Part shown: one piece after another, positions 1 to 8,620 of the stretch
Numbering within the stretch: the stretch's first letter is position 1
How the letters are laid out: each line of letters starts with the position of its first letter
Assembly: GCA_025559845.1 (NCBI GenBank)
Contig: CP048470.1
Span: forward strand, 1,907,001 to 1,971,000
Source: Agrobacterium tumefaciens
GTDB lineage: Bacteria; Pseudomonadota; Alphaproteobacteria; Rhizobiales; Rhizobiaceae
Direction of reading: 5' to 3'
Length of the DNA: 64,000 nt
The notes under the pieces: model-generated
Databases searched by the model: none
Seen by the model: the letters and a program-made list of their open reading frames with translations, nothing else
What the model was told of the DNA's origin: nothing
Position numbers and translations under genes: made by a program

Positions 1-909
1 TTTTTCGGGCTTGTCGGTATCTTGTTGACGGCGAGTGTCATTGCCGGTGTGCTGTCATGGCGAAGCCCCAAACCCTTGCCGTCGACACTGGTCAATCTCA
101 ATGCACGCATCAAGGCATGGTGGATCATGGTGGCGGGCATCAGCTTCGCCTTCCTGATGGGCACAGGCGGTGTTTTGCTACTTTTTGCCTTTGTTTCCTT
201 CGCTGCCTTGCGGGAATATGTAACGCTGACCAATACCCGCCATGCCGACCGCTGGACACTGCTCGGCATGTTCCTGATCATCATTCCGGTTCAATATTAT
301 CTGATCTGGATCGACTGGTACGGGCTCTATTCGATCTTCATTCCGGTTTACTGTTTCCTTGCCATGCCTGCGCTCACGGCTATGCGCGGCGATACCTCCC
401 GGTTTCTCGAGCGTGTCAGCGAGCAGCAATGGGGTATCGTGCTTGCGGTCTACTGCATCAGCCATGTGCCGGCCCTGGTGACCCTGCCCATTCCCGGCAA
501 TGAGGGACGCGGCCTGCTGTTGATCGCCTTCCTGATTGCGACAGTGCAGGGTAGCGACGTACTGCAATACATCTTCGGCAAACTTTTTGGCCGTCACAAA
601 GTCGCTCCGGGTGTCTCACCGTCCAAGACCTGGGAAGGTCTGATCGGTGGTATCGCCAGTGCGTCGCTGATGGGTGCGGGCCTCTATTGGTTGACACCTT
701 TTTCGCCCGTCGAAGCCGGCGTTTTGGCCGCGCTCTCTTGCGTCATGGGCTTTTTCGGAGGGCTCGTCGCCTCTGCCATCAAACGTGACCGGGGTGTCAA
801 GGACTGGGGCCACATGATTGAAGGCCATGGCGGCATGCTGGACAGGGCGGACAGCCTGGTTTTTGCCGCGCCCGTATTTTTCCATATCGTCCGTTACGCG
901 TGGACATAG
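1..909 (+). CDS. Phosphatidate cytidylyltransferase (CdsA-like), 5'-truncated by the window edge
   Basis: An integral membrane enzyme of the CdsA family, which makes CDP-diacylglycerol (or a related activated lipid) from CTP and phosphatidate. The family signature is clear near the C-terminus: S-A-I-K-R-D, then K-D, then GHGGMLDRAD, with SPSKTWEG upstream. Several hydrophobic segments precede it. The frame is open to base 1 (FFGLVGILL...), so the true start lies outside the window; a TTG at 22 is only the first in-window start codon. About 300 residues are visible, close to family length. This variant (ALREYVTL, lone and not beside uppS/dxr) resembles secondary CdsA paralogues of rhizobia, so it may not be the essential housekeeping copy; that is inference. 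Confidence 0.85.
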   Translation, partial: FFGLVGILLTASVIAGVLSWRSPKPLPSTLVNLNARIKAWWIMVAGISFAFLMGTGGVLLLFAFVSFAALREYVTLTNTRHADRWTLLGMFLIIIPVQYYLIWIDWYGLYSIFIPVYCFLAMPALTAMRGDTSRFLERVSEQQWGIVLAVYCISHVPALVTLPIPGNEGRGLLLIAFLIATVQGSDVLQYIFGKLFGRHKVAPGVSPSKTWEGLIGGIASASLMGAGLYWLTPFSPVEAGVLAALSCVMGFFGGLVASAIKRDRGVKDWGHMIEGHGGMLDRADSLVFAAPVFFHIVRYAWT

Positions 910-964
910 TTGTCTGCAACGCTTGTCCGTGGACCATCAACATAAGTGAATTAAAGGACCGATT

Positions 965-1450
965 ATGAAACGTCGATTGCTCGCTGTTGCCCTGGCTCTT
1001 TTCCCGTTTGCTGCCAAGGCCAACTGCCTGCCGCCGTGGCAGACATTGTTTGCCTGCGACATAGCGGGATCGAGTGCGCGTGCGGAGTTCTGCGAAATCG
1101 CCGATCCTGAAAGCCATAAGAGCCTCAAAAGCCATTATTATACTTACGTGGTCGGAACGAAGCCGGCCGAGCTCTATTTTGAAGCGGATGGCTACTATTT
1201 TTCGACGAAAGACACTGTATCAGGTCATCCGACCGACCTCGCAATGGGCGTCGGCTTGGCAAACAAGAACTACGTTTATTCGTTCTTCGTGACAGAAGAT
1301 AAGAAGCTTGACGGAAAGATCCGTGAAGCCGAAATCCGCGTCTACAAGTCTCTGGATGCCTTCAGCAATGACACGAAGAATAACGAGCAGCTTCGCCTCC
1401 AATGCAAAACCAGCTCCATCGTTGCAAATCAGGACAACATTCGTCCCTGA
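965..1450 (+). CDS. Small secreted protein of unknown function
   Basis: A 161-residue protein with a clear Sec signal peptide: MKRR, a hydrophobic core to about residue 17, and a likely cut after AKA. The mature part has several Cys (near residues 21, 29, 41 and late), suggesting periplasmic disulfides. I do not recognise a domain. ATG follows an AAAGGA ribosome site (about 953-958). It lies 55 bases after the cytidylyltransferase on the same strand and converges on rarA. Codon use looks native. Function unknown. Confidence 0.7.
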   Translation: MKRRLLAVALALFPFAAKANCLPPWQTLFACDIAGSSARAEFCEIADPESHKSLKSHYYTYVVGTKPAELYFEADGYYFSTKDTVSGHPTDLAMGVGLANKNYVYSFFVTEDKKLDGKIREAEIRVYKSLDAFSNDTKNNEQLRLQCKTSSIVANQDNIRP

Positions 1451-1499
1451 GAATCGAAAGTCGAAGGCATTCATCTCTCGGACGGCTTGCGGCTGGTAA

Positions 1500-2816
1500 T
1501 CAGCGTTTGTCTTCGAAACGGCGCGGGGTGGCGTGACCGGTTACCTGATCCCAGTGTTGGTCCGCTCTCCGTTCGAAAGTTGCGGCATCGCGTGCATCGC
1601 TTTGATAGAAGGCGCCGCGCGGCACGTCCGGGGCATAGTCCTGATCACTCCAGCCGCGCAGATCGTCGTGCGGGAAGGCATATCCGACATGGCCGAGTGC
1701 GGCAGCACCCTTATAGTGCGCGTCTCGCAGATGCATAGGCACTGCTGACGGTGCTTCATTGGCCACATGGGCGAGTGCCAGCGAAATACCCCGGCAAGCC
1801 GAATTCGATTTCGGTGCGCGCGCCACGTGGAGTGCGGCATGCGCCAACACGATCTGTGCTTCGGGATAGCCGATTTTCTCGACGGCATGGAGAGCTGCAA
1901 CAGCGGTTTGAAGTGCCGTATTGTCGGCGAGGCCCACATCTTCCGAGGCATGGATCATGATACGGCGCGCGATGTAACGTGGGTCTTCTCCGCCATGAAC
2001 CAGTCGTGCCAGCCAGTAAAGTGTCGCATCCGGATCGGAGCCACGCATGGACTTCACGAAGGCCGAGACGACATCGTAGTGCGCATCACCGGAACGGTCG
2101 TGGTTGACAGGCGCTGCCGCGTAAGCCTCGTCGACCATTGTTTCCGTGATGAGAACCGCTTTACCCGAAGGATGGCCAACGACAAGTCCTTCCAGGACGG
2201 TGAGAGCGCGTCGCGCATCACCTCCTGAGCGCCCGGCGATCCGCCGAAGGAGTGCTGGTGCGAGCTGCACCGTGATGCCCTGACCTTCGAGATGATCAAG
2301 GCCACGGCGCAAGACTTCCTCCATCTCCTCGATCGCCAAGGGCTCCAGCTTCAGGATGGTGGAACGGGAGATGAGAGCGGGCGTCAGCGTATGATAGGGG
2401 TTGCCGGTTGTCGCTCCGATGAAATCAGCGACCCCTTCCTCGCACAGTGCCAGGAGATGATCCTGCTGCGTTGCGCTGAAGCGATGCACCTCGTCGGCAA
2501 ACAGCAATGTCGGGCGCATCCGAGCCTCGTCCGCTATTTTGCGGATGTCGGCAACGTTGTTGTGTGCCGCATGCAATGGCCTGAAATTCTTTCCGAGCAT
2601 GTTGCCGATGGCGCGGGCAATGGAGGTCTTTCCGAGGCCGGGCGGCCCGTAGAGAATGATGCTGCCAAGCCGGCCTGCCGCAATGCGGCGACGAAGCATC
2701 GTCCCTTCACCGAGAACCTTTTCCTGACCTATGACATCGTCAAGCGTCGCGGGGCGCAATTCAGCGGCGAGCGGCATGGAACCGGGACGGGGTGCTGCAT
2801 CGAAAAGATCGGTCAT
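1500..2816 (-). CDS. rarA: Replication-associated recombination protein A (AAA+ ATPase)
   Basis: RarA/MgsA is a clamp-loader-like AAA+ ATPase acting at stalled replication forks. In its 438 residues one sees a RuvB-like N-terminus (LRPATLDDVIGQ), Walker A GPPGLGKT at 57-64, Walker B LLFADEVHRF at 104-113 and sensor 1 IGATTGNP near 133-140. The C-terminal tetramerisation domain follows (SAFVKSMRGSDPDATLYWLARL). Length matches the family. The start has GAGG five bases upstream. It is a single transcription unit on the minus strand, converging with the small secreted protein. Confidence 0.95.
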   Translation of the reverse strand: MTDLFDAAPRPGSMPLAAELRPATLDDVIGQEKVLGEGTMLRRRIAAGRLGSIILYGPPGLGKTSIARAIGNMLGKNFRPLHAAHNNVADIRKIADEARMRPTLLFADEVHRFSATQQDHLLALCEEGVADFIGATTGNPYHTLTPALISRSTILKLEPLAIEEMEEVLRRGLDHLEGQGITVQLAPALLRRIAGRSGGDARRALTVLEGLVVGHPSGKAVLITETMVDEAYAAAPVNHDRSGDAHYDVVSAFVKSMRGSDPDATLYWLARLVHGGEDPRYIARRIMIHASEDVGLADNTALQTAVAALHAVEKIGYPEAQIVLAHAALHVARAPKSNSACRGISLALAHVANEAPSAVPMHLRDAHYKGAAALGHVGYAFPHDDLRGWSDQDYAPDVPRGAFYQSDARDAATFERRADQHWDQVTGHATPRRFEDKR

Positions 2817-3002
2817 GCTGGCCTCGCATAAAGGTTTTCCGTCCGGCCGCTATATCGCTGCTGCCGGTGAACGGGATAATCCTCGTCTATCGGCTCGTAG
2901 AAGCAGGGTCAAACGACAGAACATGCCAGGTGGGCAAAACTCTGCCCAATGTCAGCCAGTGTTCAAATCGACCTCCTGTCGATGACCGTTATGGCCTCTA
3001 TG

Positions 3003-3031
3003 AAAAAGGCCCCGGAAAAATCCGGGGCCTT
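3003..3031 (-). terminator. Rho-independent terminator of gcd
   Basis: A perfect 11-bp stem AAGGCCCCGGA / TCCGGGGCCTT (3006-3016 and 3021-3031) with a 4-base loop. On the minus strand it is followed by a T run (3003-3007). It lies just beyond the gcd stop codon at 3044. Confidence 0.9.
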
Positions 3032-3043
3032 CTCGAGGTTCTG

Positions 3044-5455
3044 TTAGTTCTTTTCAGGAAGTGCGTAACCAATCACGTAGTCGCCACGCTCCGGAGAGTT
3101 GCGACCTCCTCCGGCGGAAATGACGACATATTGCTTGCCATCACGCGCCACGTAGCTAATCGGCGTTCCCTGACTGCCGACAGGAAGGCGTGCCTTCCAG
3201 GCCTCCGCACCCGTCGCGCTGTCGATCGCGCGGAGGTAGAAATCCTGCGTCGCGGCAAAGAACACCAGACCACCCTTTGTCGCCAATGACCCACCGATCG
3301 TCGGCATGCCGATTGGTATCGGTGCATGCATCTTGATACCGAGGGGGCCAGTGTCCTGAACAGTACCCATTGGTATCTGCCAGGCAATCTTCTGGGTTTT
3401 CATGTCCACGGCAGTCATCGTTCCAAAAGGTGGCTTTTGGCAAGGAATACCGAGCGGCGACATGAAGCGGTTCTTGGCAGTGATTGCGTAAGGTGTGCCG
3501 ACGAGTGGCTGGGCGCTCGACGCCGTGATTTGCGCGTTTTCATCGCCGTTGCTGGCCTTCGCATCTCCGTCATAGGGGACGAGCTGCACTTCGAGACCGA
3601 GGCGCATATCGTTGAAGAAGGCATAGTTGCTGGTCGGGTCGTAGGACACACCACCCCAGTTGAGGCCGCCGAGCGAGCCCGGCAAGTTCAACGATGCATC
3701 AGTGCCAGGTGGTGTGAACAGGCCCGTGTAGCGCATCGACTTGAACTTGACGCGGCATACGAGCTGATCGAAAGGCGTCGCACCCCACATGTCCGATTCG
3801 GTCAGAGTATCCGCGCCGATCTGCGGCATGCCGACGGAAATCGGCTGTGTCGGAGAATAGGTCTCGCCTGGCATATCACCGGCTGGCACCGCACGTTCCT
3901 CGACCTTTGTCAGAGGCTTGCCCGTGAGGCGATCCAGAACGAAGATTTGCCCTGCCTTTGTCCCAAACACCATCGCCGGACGGCCATCGAACTCGATGAG
4001 GGTCGGCTGCATCGGGACGTCGAAGTCCCAGAGGTCGTCGTGCACCGTCTGGTAACGCCACTTTTCCAGACCTGTTGTTGCATCTACCGCCAACATGGTC
4101 GCGCCATATTGGCGATCAAGTGGGCGACGCTTTACACCCCAGAGGTCGATGGCTGCGGAGCCAACCGGCATGTATACCGTGTTCGACACCGCATCCCACG
4201 ACATTGGCGCCCAGACGTTCGGCGTCGATCGCGTCCAGATCTGTCCTTCAGGCAATTGCTTCATTCCCGGATCGCCCGGATCGAAGGCCCAGCGCAATGC
4301 GCCTGTCATCACGTCGAAGCCGCGCACGACGCCACCTGGCATATCAATCGAAACGTTGTCACCGACGCGGCCACCCACAACGATTGTCGTGCCGGCAAGT
4401 GTTGGTGCTGACGTTGGATAGTAATCGCCGGTCGCAGCGCCGGGACCCATGCCGACGTTCAGGTCAACAATGCCGTTGGCTCCAAAATCGGCGCAGGCAA
4501 GTCCGGTGTCTGCATCGATCGCGACAAGCTGCCCCTTGGTCGAGTTCATCAGCACCCGGCGTGTGCAAACCCCGTTTGCGGGCGCGGATGCCTGGATGAT
4601 GGGACTGGACCCTGCTGCTGTTGGTTCGGCAACGGGCTTCGATGCGTCGAAGTAAGCGAGACCGCGGCAACGCTGCCAGTCATCGTTCGTTACGCCGGAC
4701 TTGAATTCCCACTTCTTCTCGCCTGTTACGGGGTCGAGAGAAACGACATTGTTATGGGGTGTGCAGACGTAAAGAGAGTCATTAACCATCAGTGGCGTGG
4801 TTTGGTCTTCCGCGCCGCCGCCATCGCTGACAGGAAGATCGCCAGTTTTTGCCGTCCAAGCGACCGTCAGGTTGCCCACTGTCTCACGATTGATCTGGTC
4901 AGCCGGAGCAAAACGGTCGTGATTGTCATTTCCACCGTAGCTCGTCCAATCCGCCGGGCGGGAGACATCCGCCAGCTGAGGCAACGTTTCGTTTCGGATG
5001 ACACCATGCGGCTGGAACATTCCCCAGACACCAACAGCGCAACCAAGAGCGATGACAACCGCCGTCGCGACGTAGCCGACACTCGAGGCGGCTTTCCCTC
5101 TCGCCTTGTTCAGCAGAGGCAGGCTCAGCAGCACCACGATCGCACCGATGGAAAGCGCGAAGTTGCGAGAAACAAGCGGCCAGAACTCTAGTCCAGCATC
5201 AAAAACGGACCAGGGAAGGGTGGCAAGCCAAACCAGGAGGAAGAGCGTGGCGCCGAATGGTCGCGCTATTATGATCGCAAGACCCGAAATAACCAGCGCC
5301 GCACCGGCGAGGACAAAATACCAGCTTCCACCAAGCAGTGCGAGCTTGCCGCCGAGTGTGACAAAAAATAGTCCTGCTGCACTGATCACCAGCCCCAGCA
5401 AAACCAGATAAAGTCGTCCGATCATGTTGATCGGCCGAGGGTTCGAGTTGTTCAT
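3044..5455 (-). CDS. gcd: Membrane-bound PQQ-dependent glucose dehydrogenase
   Basis: A quinoprotein of the glucose/quinate/shikimate dehydrogenase family. It oxidises aldoses on the periplasmic side and passes electrons to ubiquinone. The 803-residue length fits Gcd. About five transmembrane helices fill the first 150 residues, followed by an eight-bladed PQQ propeller domain (W-x-S-Y-G-G-N-D-x-H-D-R-F-A-P entry motif near 190, repeated TG-x-x-x-W blades, C-terminal QYVVISAGGGRNSP). Start: ATG at 5455 with AAGGA seven bases upstream. No pqq biosynthesis genes are in the window. A LysR gene is divergent, 127 bases away, and may control it. In rhizobia this enzyme makes gluconate and can acidify the surroundings (known of the family). 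Confidence 0.93.
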   Translation of the reverse strand: MNNSNPRPINMIGRLYLVLLGLVISAAGLFFVTLGGKLALLGGSWYFVLAGAALVISGLAIIIARPFGATLFLLVWLATLPWSVFDAGLEFWPLVSRNFALSIGAIVVLLSLPLLNKARGKAASSVGYVATAVVIALGCAVGVWGMFQPHGVIRNETLPQLADVSRPADWTSYGGNDNHDRFAPADQINRETVGNLTVAWTAKTGDLPVSDGGGAEDQTTPLMVNDSLYVCTPHNNVVSLDPVTGEKKWEFKSGVTNDDWQRCRGLAYFDASKPVAEPTAAGSSPIIQASAPANGVCTRRVLMNSTKGQLVAIDADTGLACADFGANGIVDLNVGMGPGAATGDYYPTSAPTLAGTTIVVGGRVGDNVSIDMPGGVVRGFDVMTGALRWAFDPGDPGMKQLPEGQIWTRSTPNVWAPMSWDAVSNTVYMPVGSAAIDLWGVKRRPLDRQYGATMLAVDATTGLEKWRYQTVHDDLWDFDVPMQPTLIEFDGRPAMVFGTKAGQIFVLDRLTGKPLTKVEERAVPAGDMPGETYSPTQPISVGMPQIGADTLTESDMWGATPFDQLVCRVKFKSMRYTGLFTPPGTDASLNLPGSLGGLNWGGVSYDPTSNYAFFNDMRLGLEVQLVPYDGDAKASNGDENAQITASSAQPLVGTPYAITAKNRFMSPLGIPCQKPPFGTMTAVDMKTQKIAWQIPMGTVQDTGPLGIKMHAPIPIGMPTIGGSLATKGGLVFFAATQDFYLRAIDSATGAEAWKARLPVGSQGTPISYVARDGKQYVVISAGGGRNSPERGDYVIGYALPEKN

Positions 5456-5530
5456 GAATGAATCCTTATTTCAGTCGCGCTGGGTGGGAGGAAACCCTGC
5501 GCCGACTTGTCGCAGGACTTACGGCGCTCG

Positions 5531-5570
5531 TATCTATAAGACAAATCGAAATTTCGAAGATATCGATAAG
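5531..5570. promoter_or_regulatory. Putative LysR operator in the gcd-lysR divergent promoter
   Basis: A near-perfect direct repeat, TATCTATAAG (5531-5540) and TATCGATAAG (5561-5570), with starts exactly 30 bases apart, about three helical turns. A perfect 12-bp palindrome TCGAAATTTCGA (5546-5557) lies between them. The block sits just before the LysR start at 5583. LysR regulators usually bind such sites and repress themselves; the assignment is inferred. Confidence 0.55.
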
Positions 5571-5582
5571 GAAAACCAAACA

Positions 5583-6503
5583 ATGAGTTTGCCGCCTATC
5601 CGGCATCTTGAAGCGTTCATGGCAGTCGCCCAAGCGCGCTCGTTCAGGGTCGCATCGGAACGGATGGGGTTGTCGCAACCTGCGCTCAGTCAGAATATTG
5701 CACTGCTGGAAAACTCGCTTGGAGTGACCTTGTTCACGCGCAGCACCCGAAGTGTTCGTCTGACTGCCGATGGTGCCGGATTGCAGGAACGTCTTGCGCC
5801 GCTTCTCCCGGCGTTGCGTGATGCCATAGAGGTCACACGCCGTCGCGCCGATTCAAACAAAACGCTCCAAGTCGGCATTCTTGCCTCTGCTGCGGTCAAA
5901 TACCTTCCTGAAGCGCTCGTGCGATTTAGAGCGAACCATCCCGATGTGGTCGTCTCGGTGCGAGATGGAAGCGCTGACCAGTTGTTCGAAATGGTGCATC
6001 AAGGCAAACTCGATCTCGCCGTCGCAAGCTTTCTCCCGCACGACGACAAGGACGTCCATTTCAGCAAGATCATAGCAGACCCGTTCAGGGCAGTTTTTCG
6101 CCGTGACCATCCACTTGCGGGTAAGGGGGCTGTCTGCTGGTCAGAGCTTCTCGACTACGATTTCATCGGAGCCAACGCCGGCAGCGGCACCCGATATGCA
6201 GTCGATGAAGCGATGAAGAGCCGGAATATCGCGGTGCGGACGGTCATGGAGTTCGGTCACTACTCTGCGGTTGCCGGCATGGTTGAGGCTGAGATGGGTG
6301 TCAGTGCGCTTCCCCGCATGAACTGCCCGCCACCAGGTGATCCTCTTTTGTGCTCGGTCGAGCTGATAGACCCACCGGTTTTCCGCGACCTTGGAATTCT
6401 GACGAATAGCCGGGACGGAGGCATCACGCACTATGCGAGATTATTCCATGATGAGGTGGTTCATGCGGCGAGTGTACTGACAGCCGGTCTGGAAAAATCG
6501 TGA
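5583..6503 (+). CDS. LysR family transcriptional regulator, divergent from gcd
   Basis: A 306-residue LysR regulator: N-terminal winged helix-turn-helix (IRHLEAFMAVAQARSF, ASERMGLSQPALSQ, then LENSLG) and a periplasmic-binding-protein-like effector domain from about residue 90. An upstream in-frame start at 5424 would add 53 unrelated residues. ATG 5583 is preferred because AAGGAAAA precedes it and the protein then begins exactly as LysR proteins do (MSLPPIRHLEAF). Divergence from gcd suggests control of glucose dehydrogenase, but the ligand is unknown. Confidence 0.88.
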   Translation: MSLPPIRHLEAFMAVAQARSFRVASERMGLSQPALSQNIALLENSLGVTLFTRSTRSVRLTADGAGLQERLAPLLPALRDAIEVTRRRADSNKTLQVGILASAAVKYLPEALVRFRANHPDVVVSVRDGSADQLFEMVHQGKLDLAVASFLPHDDKDVHFSKIIADPFRAVFRRDHPLAGKGAVCWSELLDYDFIGANAGSGTRYAVDEAMKSRNIAVRTVMEFGHYSAVAGMVEAEMGVSALPRMNCPPPGDPLLCSVELIDPPVFRDLGILTNSRDGGITHYARLFHDEVVHAASVLTAGLEKS

Positions 6504-6566
6504 TCAAGAGCCAAAGATCACCGTCGTCCAACGACGCCGAAGTGGCACTCTGCAGCCACTCGCGGC

Positions 6567-7532
6567 TTAAAGCCAGCCTGTCTTACGGAAACGATAATAG
6601 AGGGTTGCGCAAAGGGTGATGATGACCCCGATGACGGCTGGATACCCATATTCGCTCTTGAGTTCCGGCATATGCTCGAAGTTCATGCCGTAGATCCCGG
6701 CGATCGCCGTCGGCACGGCGAGGATTGCTGCCCAGGCCGCGAGCTGTCTCGTTATCGCTCCCTGGCGCTGCTGCTCCAGAAGGTTCGAAGCCTCGAAAAC
6801 GGATGTCATGATGTCACGCAGGCCGCCAACGAGGTTTTCGACGCGACGAACATGGTCATAGACATCCTTGAAGAACGGTCTGGCATTGTCGTCGACACAG
6901 GGTAGTTCCAGATGTGACAGCTTGCCCACCACTTCGGCCATAGGGCCAAGGATGCGCTGGAACTTGATCACCTGTCTGCGCATGCGGAAAATTCGCCTGA
7001 TCTGCTCAGGTTGCAGGAAGGAGACAAGGACGTGCCTTTCCATGTCGAGCACCTTGTCCTCCAGCGTCTCGACCATCGGAAGATAGCCGTCGACAATGAA
7101 GTCGAGGATGCCGTGCAGCACGTAGTCGGGTCCATGGACCAAGAGCTTCGGCGACTGCTCAAGCTGATGGCGCAGTTCCTTGTGGGATCGCGCCGAACCG
7201 TGTCTGACCGAGATCAGATGGTTCCTGCCGACAAACATGCAGGTCTCTCCATAAGCGATCTTGTCACCTTCCAGGTGGGCAGTCTTGGCGACAACGAACA
7301 GTTGCTCTCCATAGACATCCACTTTAGGCACCTGCTTGCCATTGATCGCATCTTCAACCGCCAGCGAATGCAGGCCGAACATCGTCTGCAGACAGGCCAT
7401 TTCCTCACTGGTTGGATCGGTCAGTCCTATCCACACGAATTCTCCGTCTGTTGTGGCAAAGGGTTCGTTGGCAAGTGGGACTTCCTCGGCGCGTTTGCCG
7501 TTTCGGTAGAGGTAGGAGGCAACGATGGTCAT
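6567..7532 (-). CDS. corA: CorA-type magnesium/cobalt transport protein
   Basis: A 321-residue pentameric divalent-cation channel. It has a large acidic cytoplasmic N-terminal domain and two C-terminal helices. The signature YGMN is at 281-284, at the end of the first helix, followed by an acidic outer loop (EHMPELKSE) and a basic tail (YRFRKTGWL). Length and architecture are standard for the CorA/MIT family. ATG at 7532. It is monocistronic on the minus strand, facing the LysR gene tail to tail. Confidence 0.92.
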   Translation of the reverse strand: MTIVASYLYRNGKRAEEVPLANEPFATTDGEFVWIGLTDPTSEEMACLQTMFGLHSLAVEDAINGKQVPKVDVYGEQLFVVAKTAHLEGDKIAYGETCMFVGRNHLISVRHGSARSHKELRHQLEQSPKLLVHGPDYVLHGILDFIVDGYLPMVETLEDKVLDMERHVLVSFLQPEQIRRIFRMRRQVIKFQRILGPMAEVVGKLSHLELPCVDDNARPFFKDVYDHVRRVENLVGGLRDIMTSVFEASNLLEQQRQGAITRQLAAWAAILAVPTAIAGIYGMNFEHMPELKSEYGYPAVIGVIITLCATLYYRFRKTGWL

Positions 7533-7628
7533 AAAAATCCGATCCGATCAGGCACGACAAGAGCAGAGAGACTAAGACACGGCGTCCCTTGTTCCAAGCT
7601 TGTCTCTGAATGTACGATGGCAGTAGGG

Positions 7629-8525
7629 CTACGGTATAAATACCTTGAGCGCTTTCTCGATGATCGCAAACTGGACCGGGGTTTGCGTCTTGAGTTCGCC
7701 GTCCAGATTTACCGGGCGCGGTTTGCTTGTCTCTATCGTCAGAGCTTTGGTCGAAAAGGCGCGAACATCATCCCAATCTCCGTGCGTTCCGCGGCGGATT
7801 GCCGGTAACAATCCAAGCAGACGCCACCAATGATCGACTTCTAAACTGTAGAAATCGAGCATTCCGTCCGTTGCCGTGGCATCCGCATGAACGGCCATCC
7901 CGCCACCGTAGAAGCGACCATTTCCTACAGAAACCTGTAGGGTCCTGAGCTTCTCTGTATTCCCGTCGTGGTCGAGATGGGCAGTAAAAAGCCGTGAATT
8001 TGCAAGCAGTCGCGCTGCGACGAGGCCATATCCCAGTTTACCCCATCGCTTTTTCGCCTGTTGGGTCAGCGAGGCTGCGAGATCGGCGCTGAAACCGATG
8101 CTGGCGACGTTGAAGAACGCGTGCCCATTGGCGGTGCCAAGGTCGACCGCGGTCGTCTGACCTGCTGCAATAACGGCTGCGGCCATTCGAAGATCCTGCG
8201 GGATGCCCATGGTTCGAGCAAAATCGTTGGCCGTACCAAGTGGCAAGACGCCCAAGGGAAGCCCGGCCTCCAGCAATCCGGGAGCAGCATTGTTCAGGCT
8301 GCCATCACCACCGCCAACGATGACGAGGTCTACAGTGTCGCGATGGCGGACGATGAGGTCTGACGCTGATGACAAATCTTGCGAGGGCTCAACGATGCCG
8401 ATACCCGCCTCTACAAGGTGATGTCGTGCCTGGGCAAGCCCCTCCCGTCCACGTCTGGAGTGGGGATTGACGAGTAGAAGCGCTTTTTTGGTCAGCCTTG
8501 CGTCGGCGATGGTCTCTGAGGTCAT
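7629..8525 (-). CDS. Diacylglycerol kinase-family lipid kinase (YegS/DgkB-like)
   Basis: A 298-residue member of the DAGK catalytic family, phosphorylating a lipid alcohol with ATP. Visible motifs are LLVNPHSRRG near 17-26, the nucleotide loop GGGDGS at 71-76 and PLGTANDFAR at 95-104. The beta-sandwich C-terminal domain carries YGGGMAVHADATATDGMLDFY. It is soluble and probably membrane-associated. It begins 95 bases after kup on the same strand. The lipid substrate cannot be told from sequence. Confidence 0.88.
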   Translation of the reverse strand: MTSETIADARLTKKALLLVNPHSRRGREGLAQARHHLVEAGIGIVEPSQDLSSASDLIVRHRDTVDLVIVGGGDGSLNNAAPGLLEAGLPLGVLPLGTANDFARTMGIPQDLRMAAAVIAAGQTTAVDLGTANGHAFFNVASIGFSADLAASLTQQAKKRWGKLGYGLVAARLLANSRLFTAHLDHDGNTEKLRTLQVSVGNGRFYGGGMAVHADATATDGMLDFYSLEVDHWWRLLGLLPAIRRGTHGDWDDVRAFSTKALTIETSKPRPVNLDGELKTQTPVQFAIIEKALKVFIP

Positions 8526-8620
8526 GCTGCTTCATATGTGCAGTGCAACACCAGAGTGCAATGAGGCTCTTTTGTCTCAAGCAGTCTTTATCAAAGCCAG
8601 GCTGGTCGCCTTCGAAGACA

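Noticed and set aside
3326..4411. 361-codon open frame antisense to gcd
   Set aside because: Shadow of gcd; composition rich in Arg, His and Cys without any motif.
5424..5582. 53-residue N-terminal extension of the LysR protein divergent from gcd
   Set aside because: It runs through the promoter repeats, has no family similarity, and a better start with a ribosome site lies at 5583.
6541..6560. AGTGGC...GCCACT hairpin between the LysR and corA genes as a terminator
   Set aside because: Only six base pairs and no T run on either strand.
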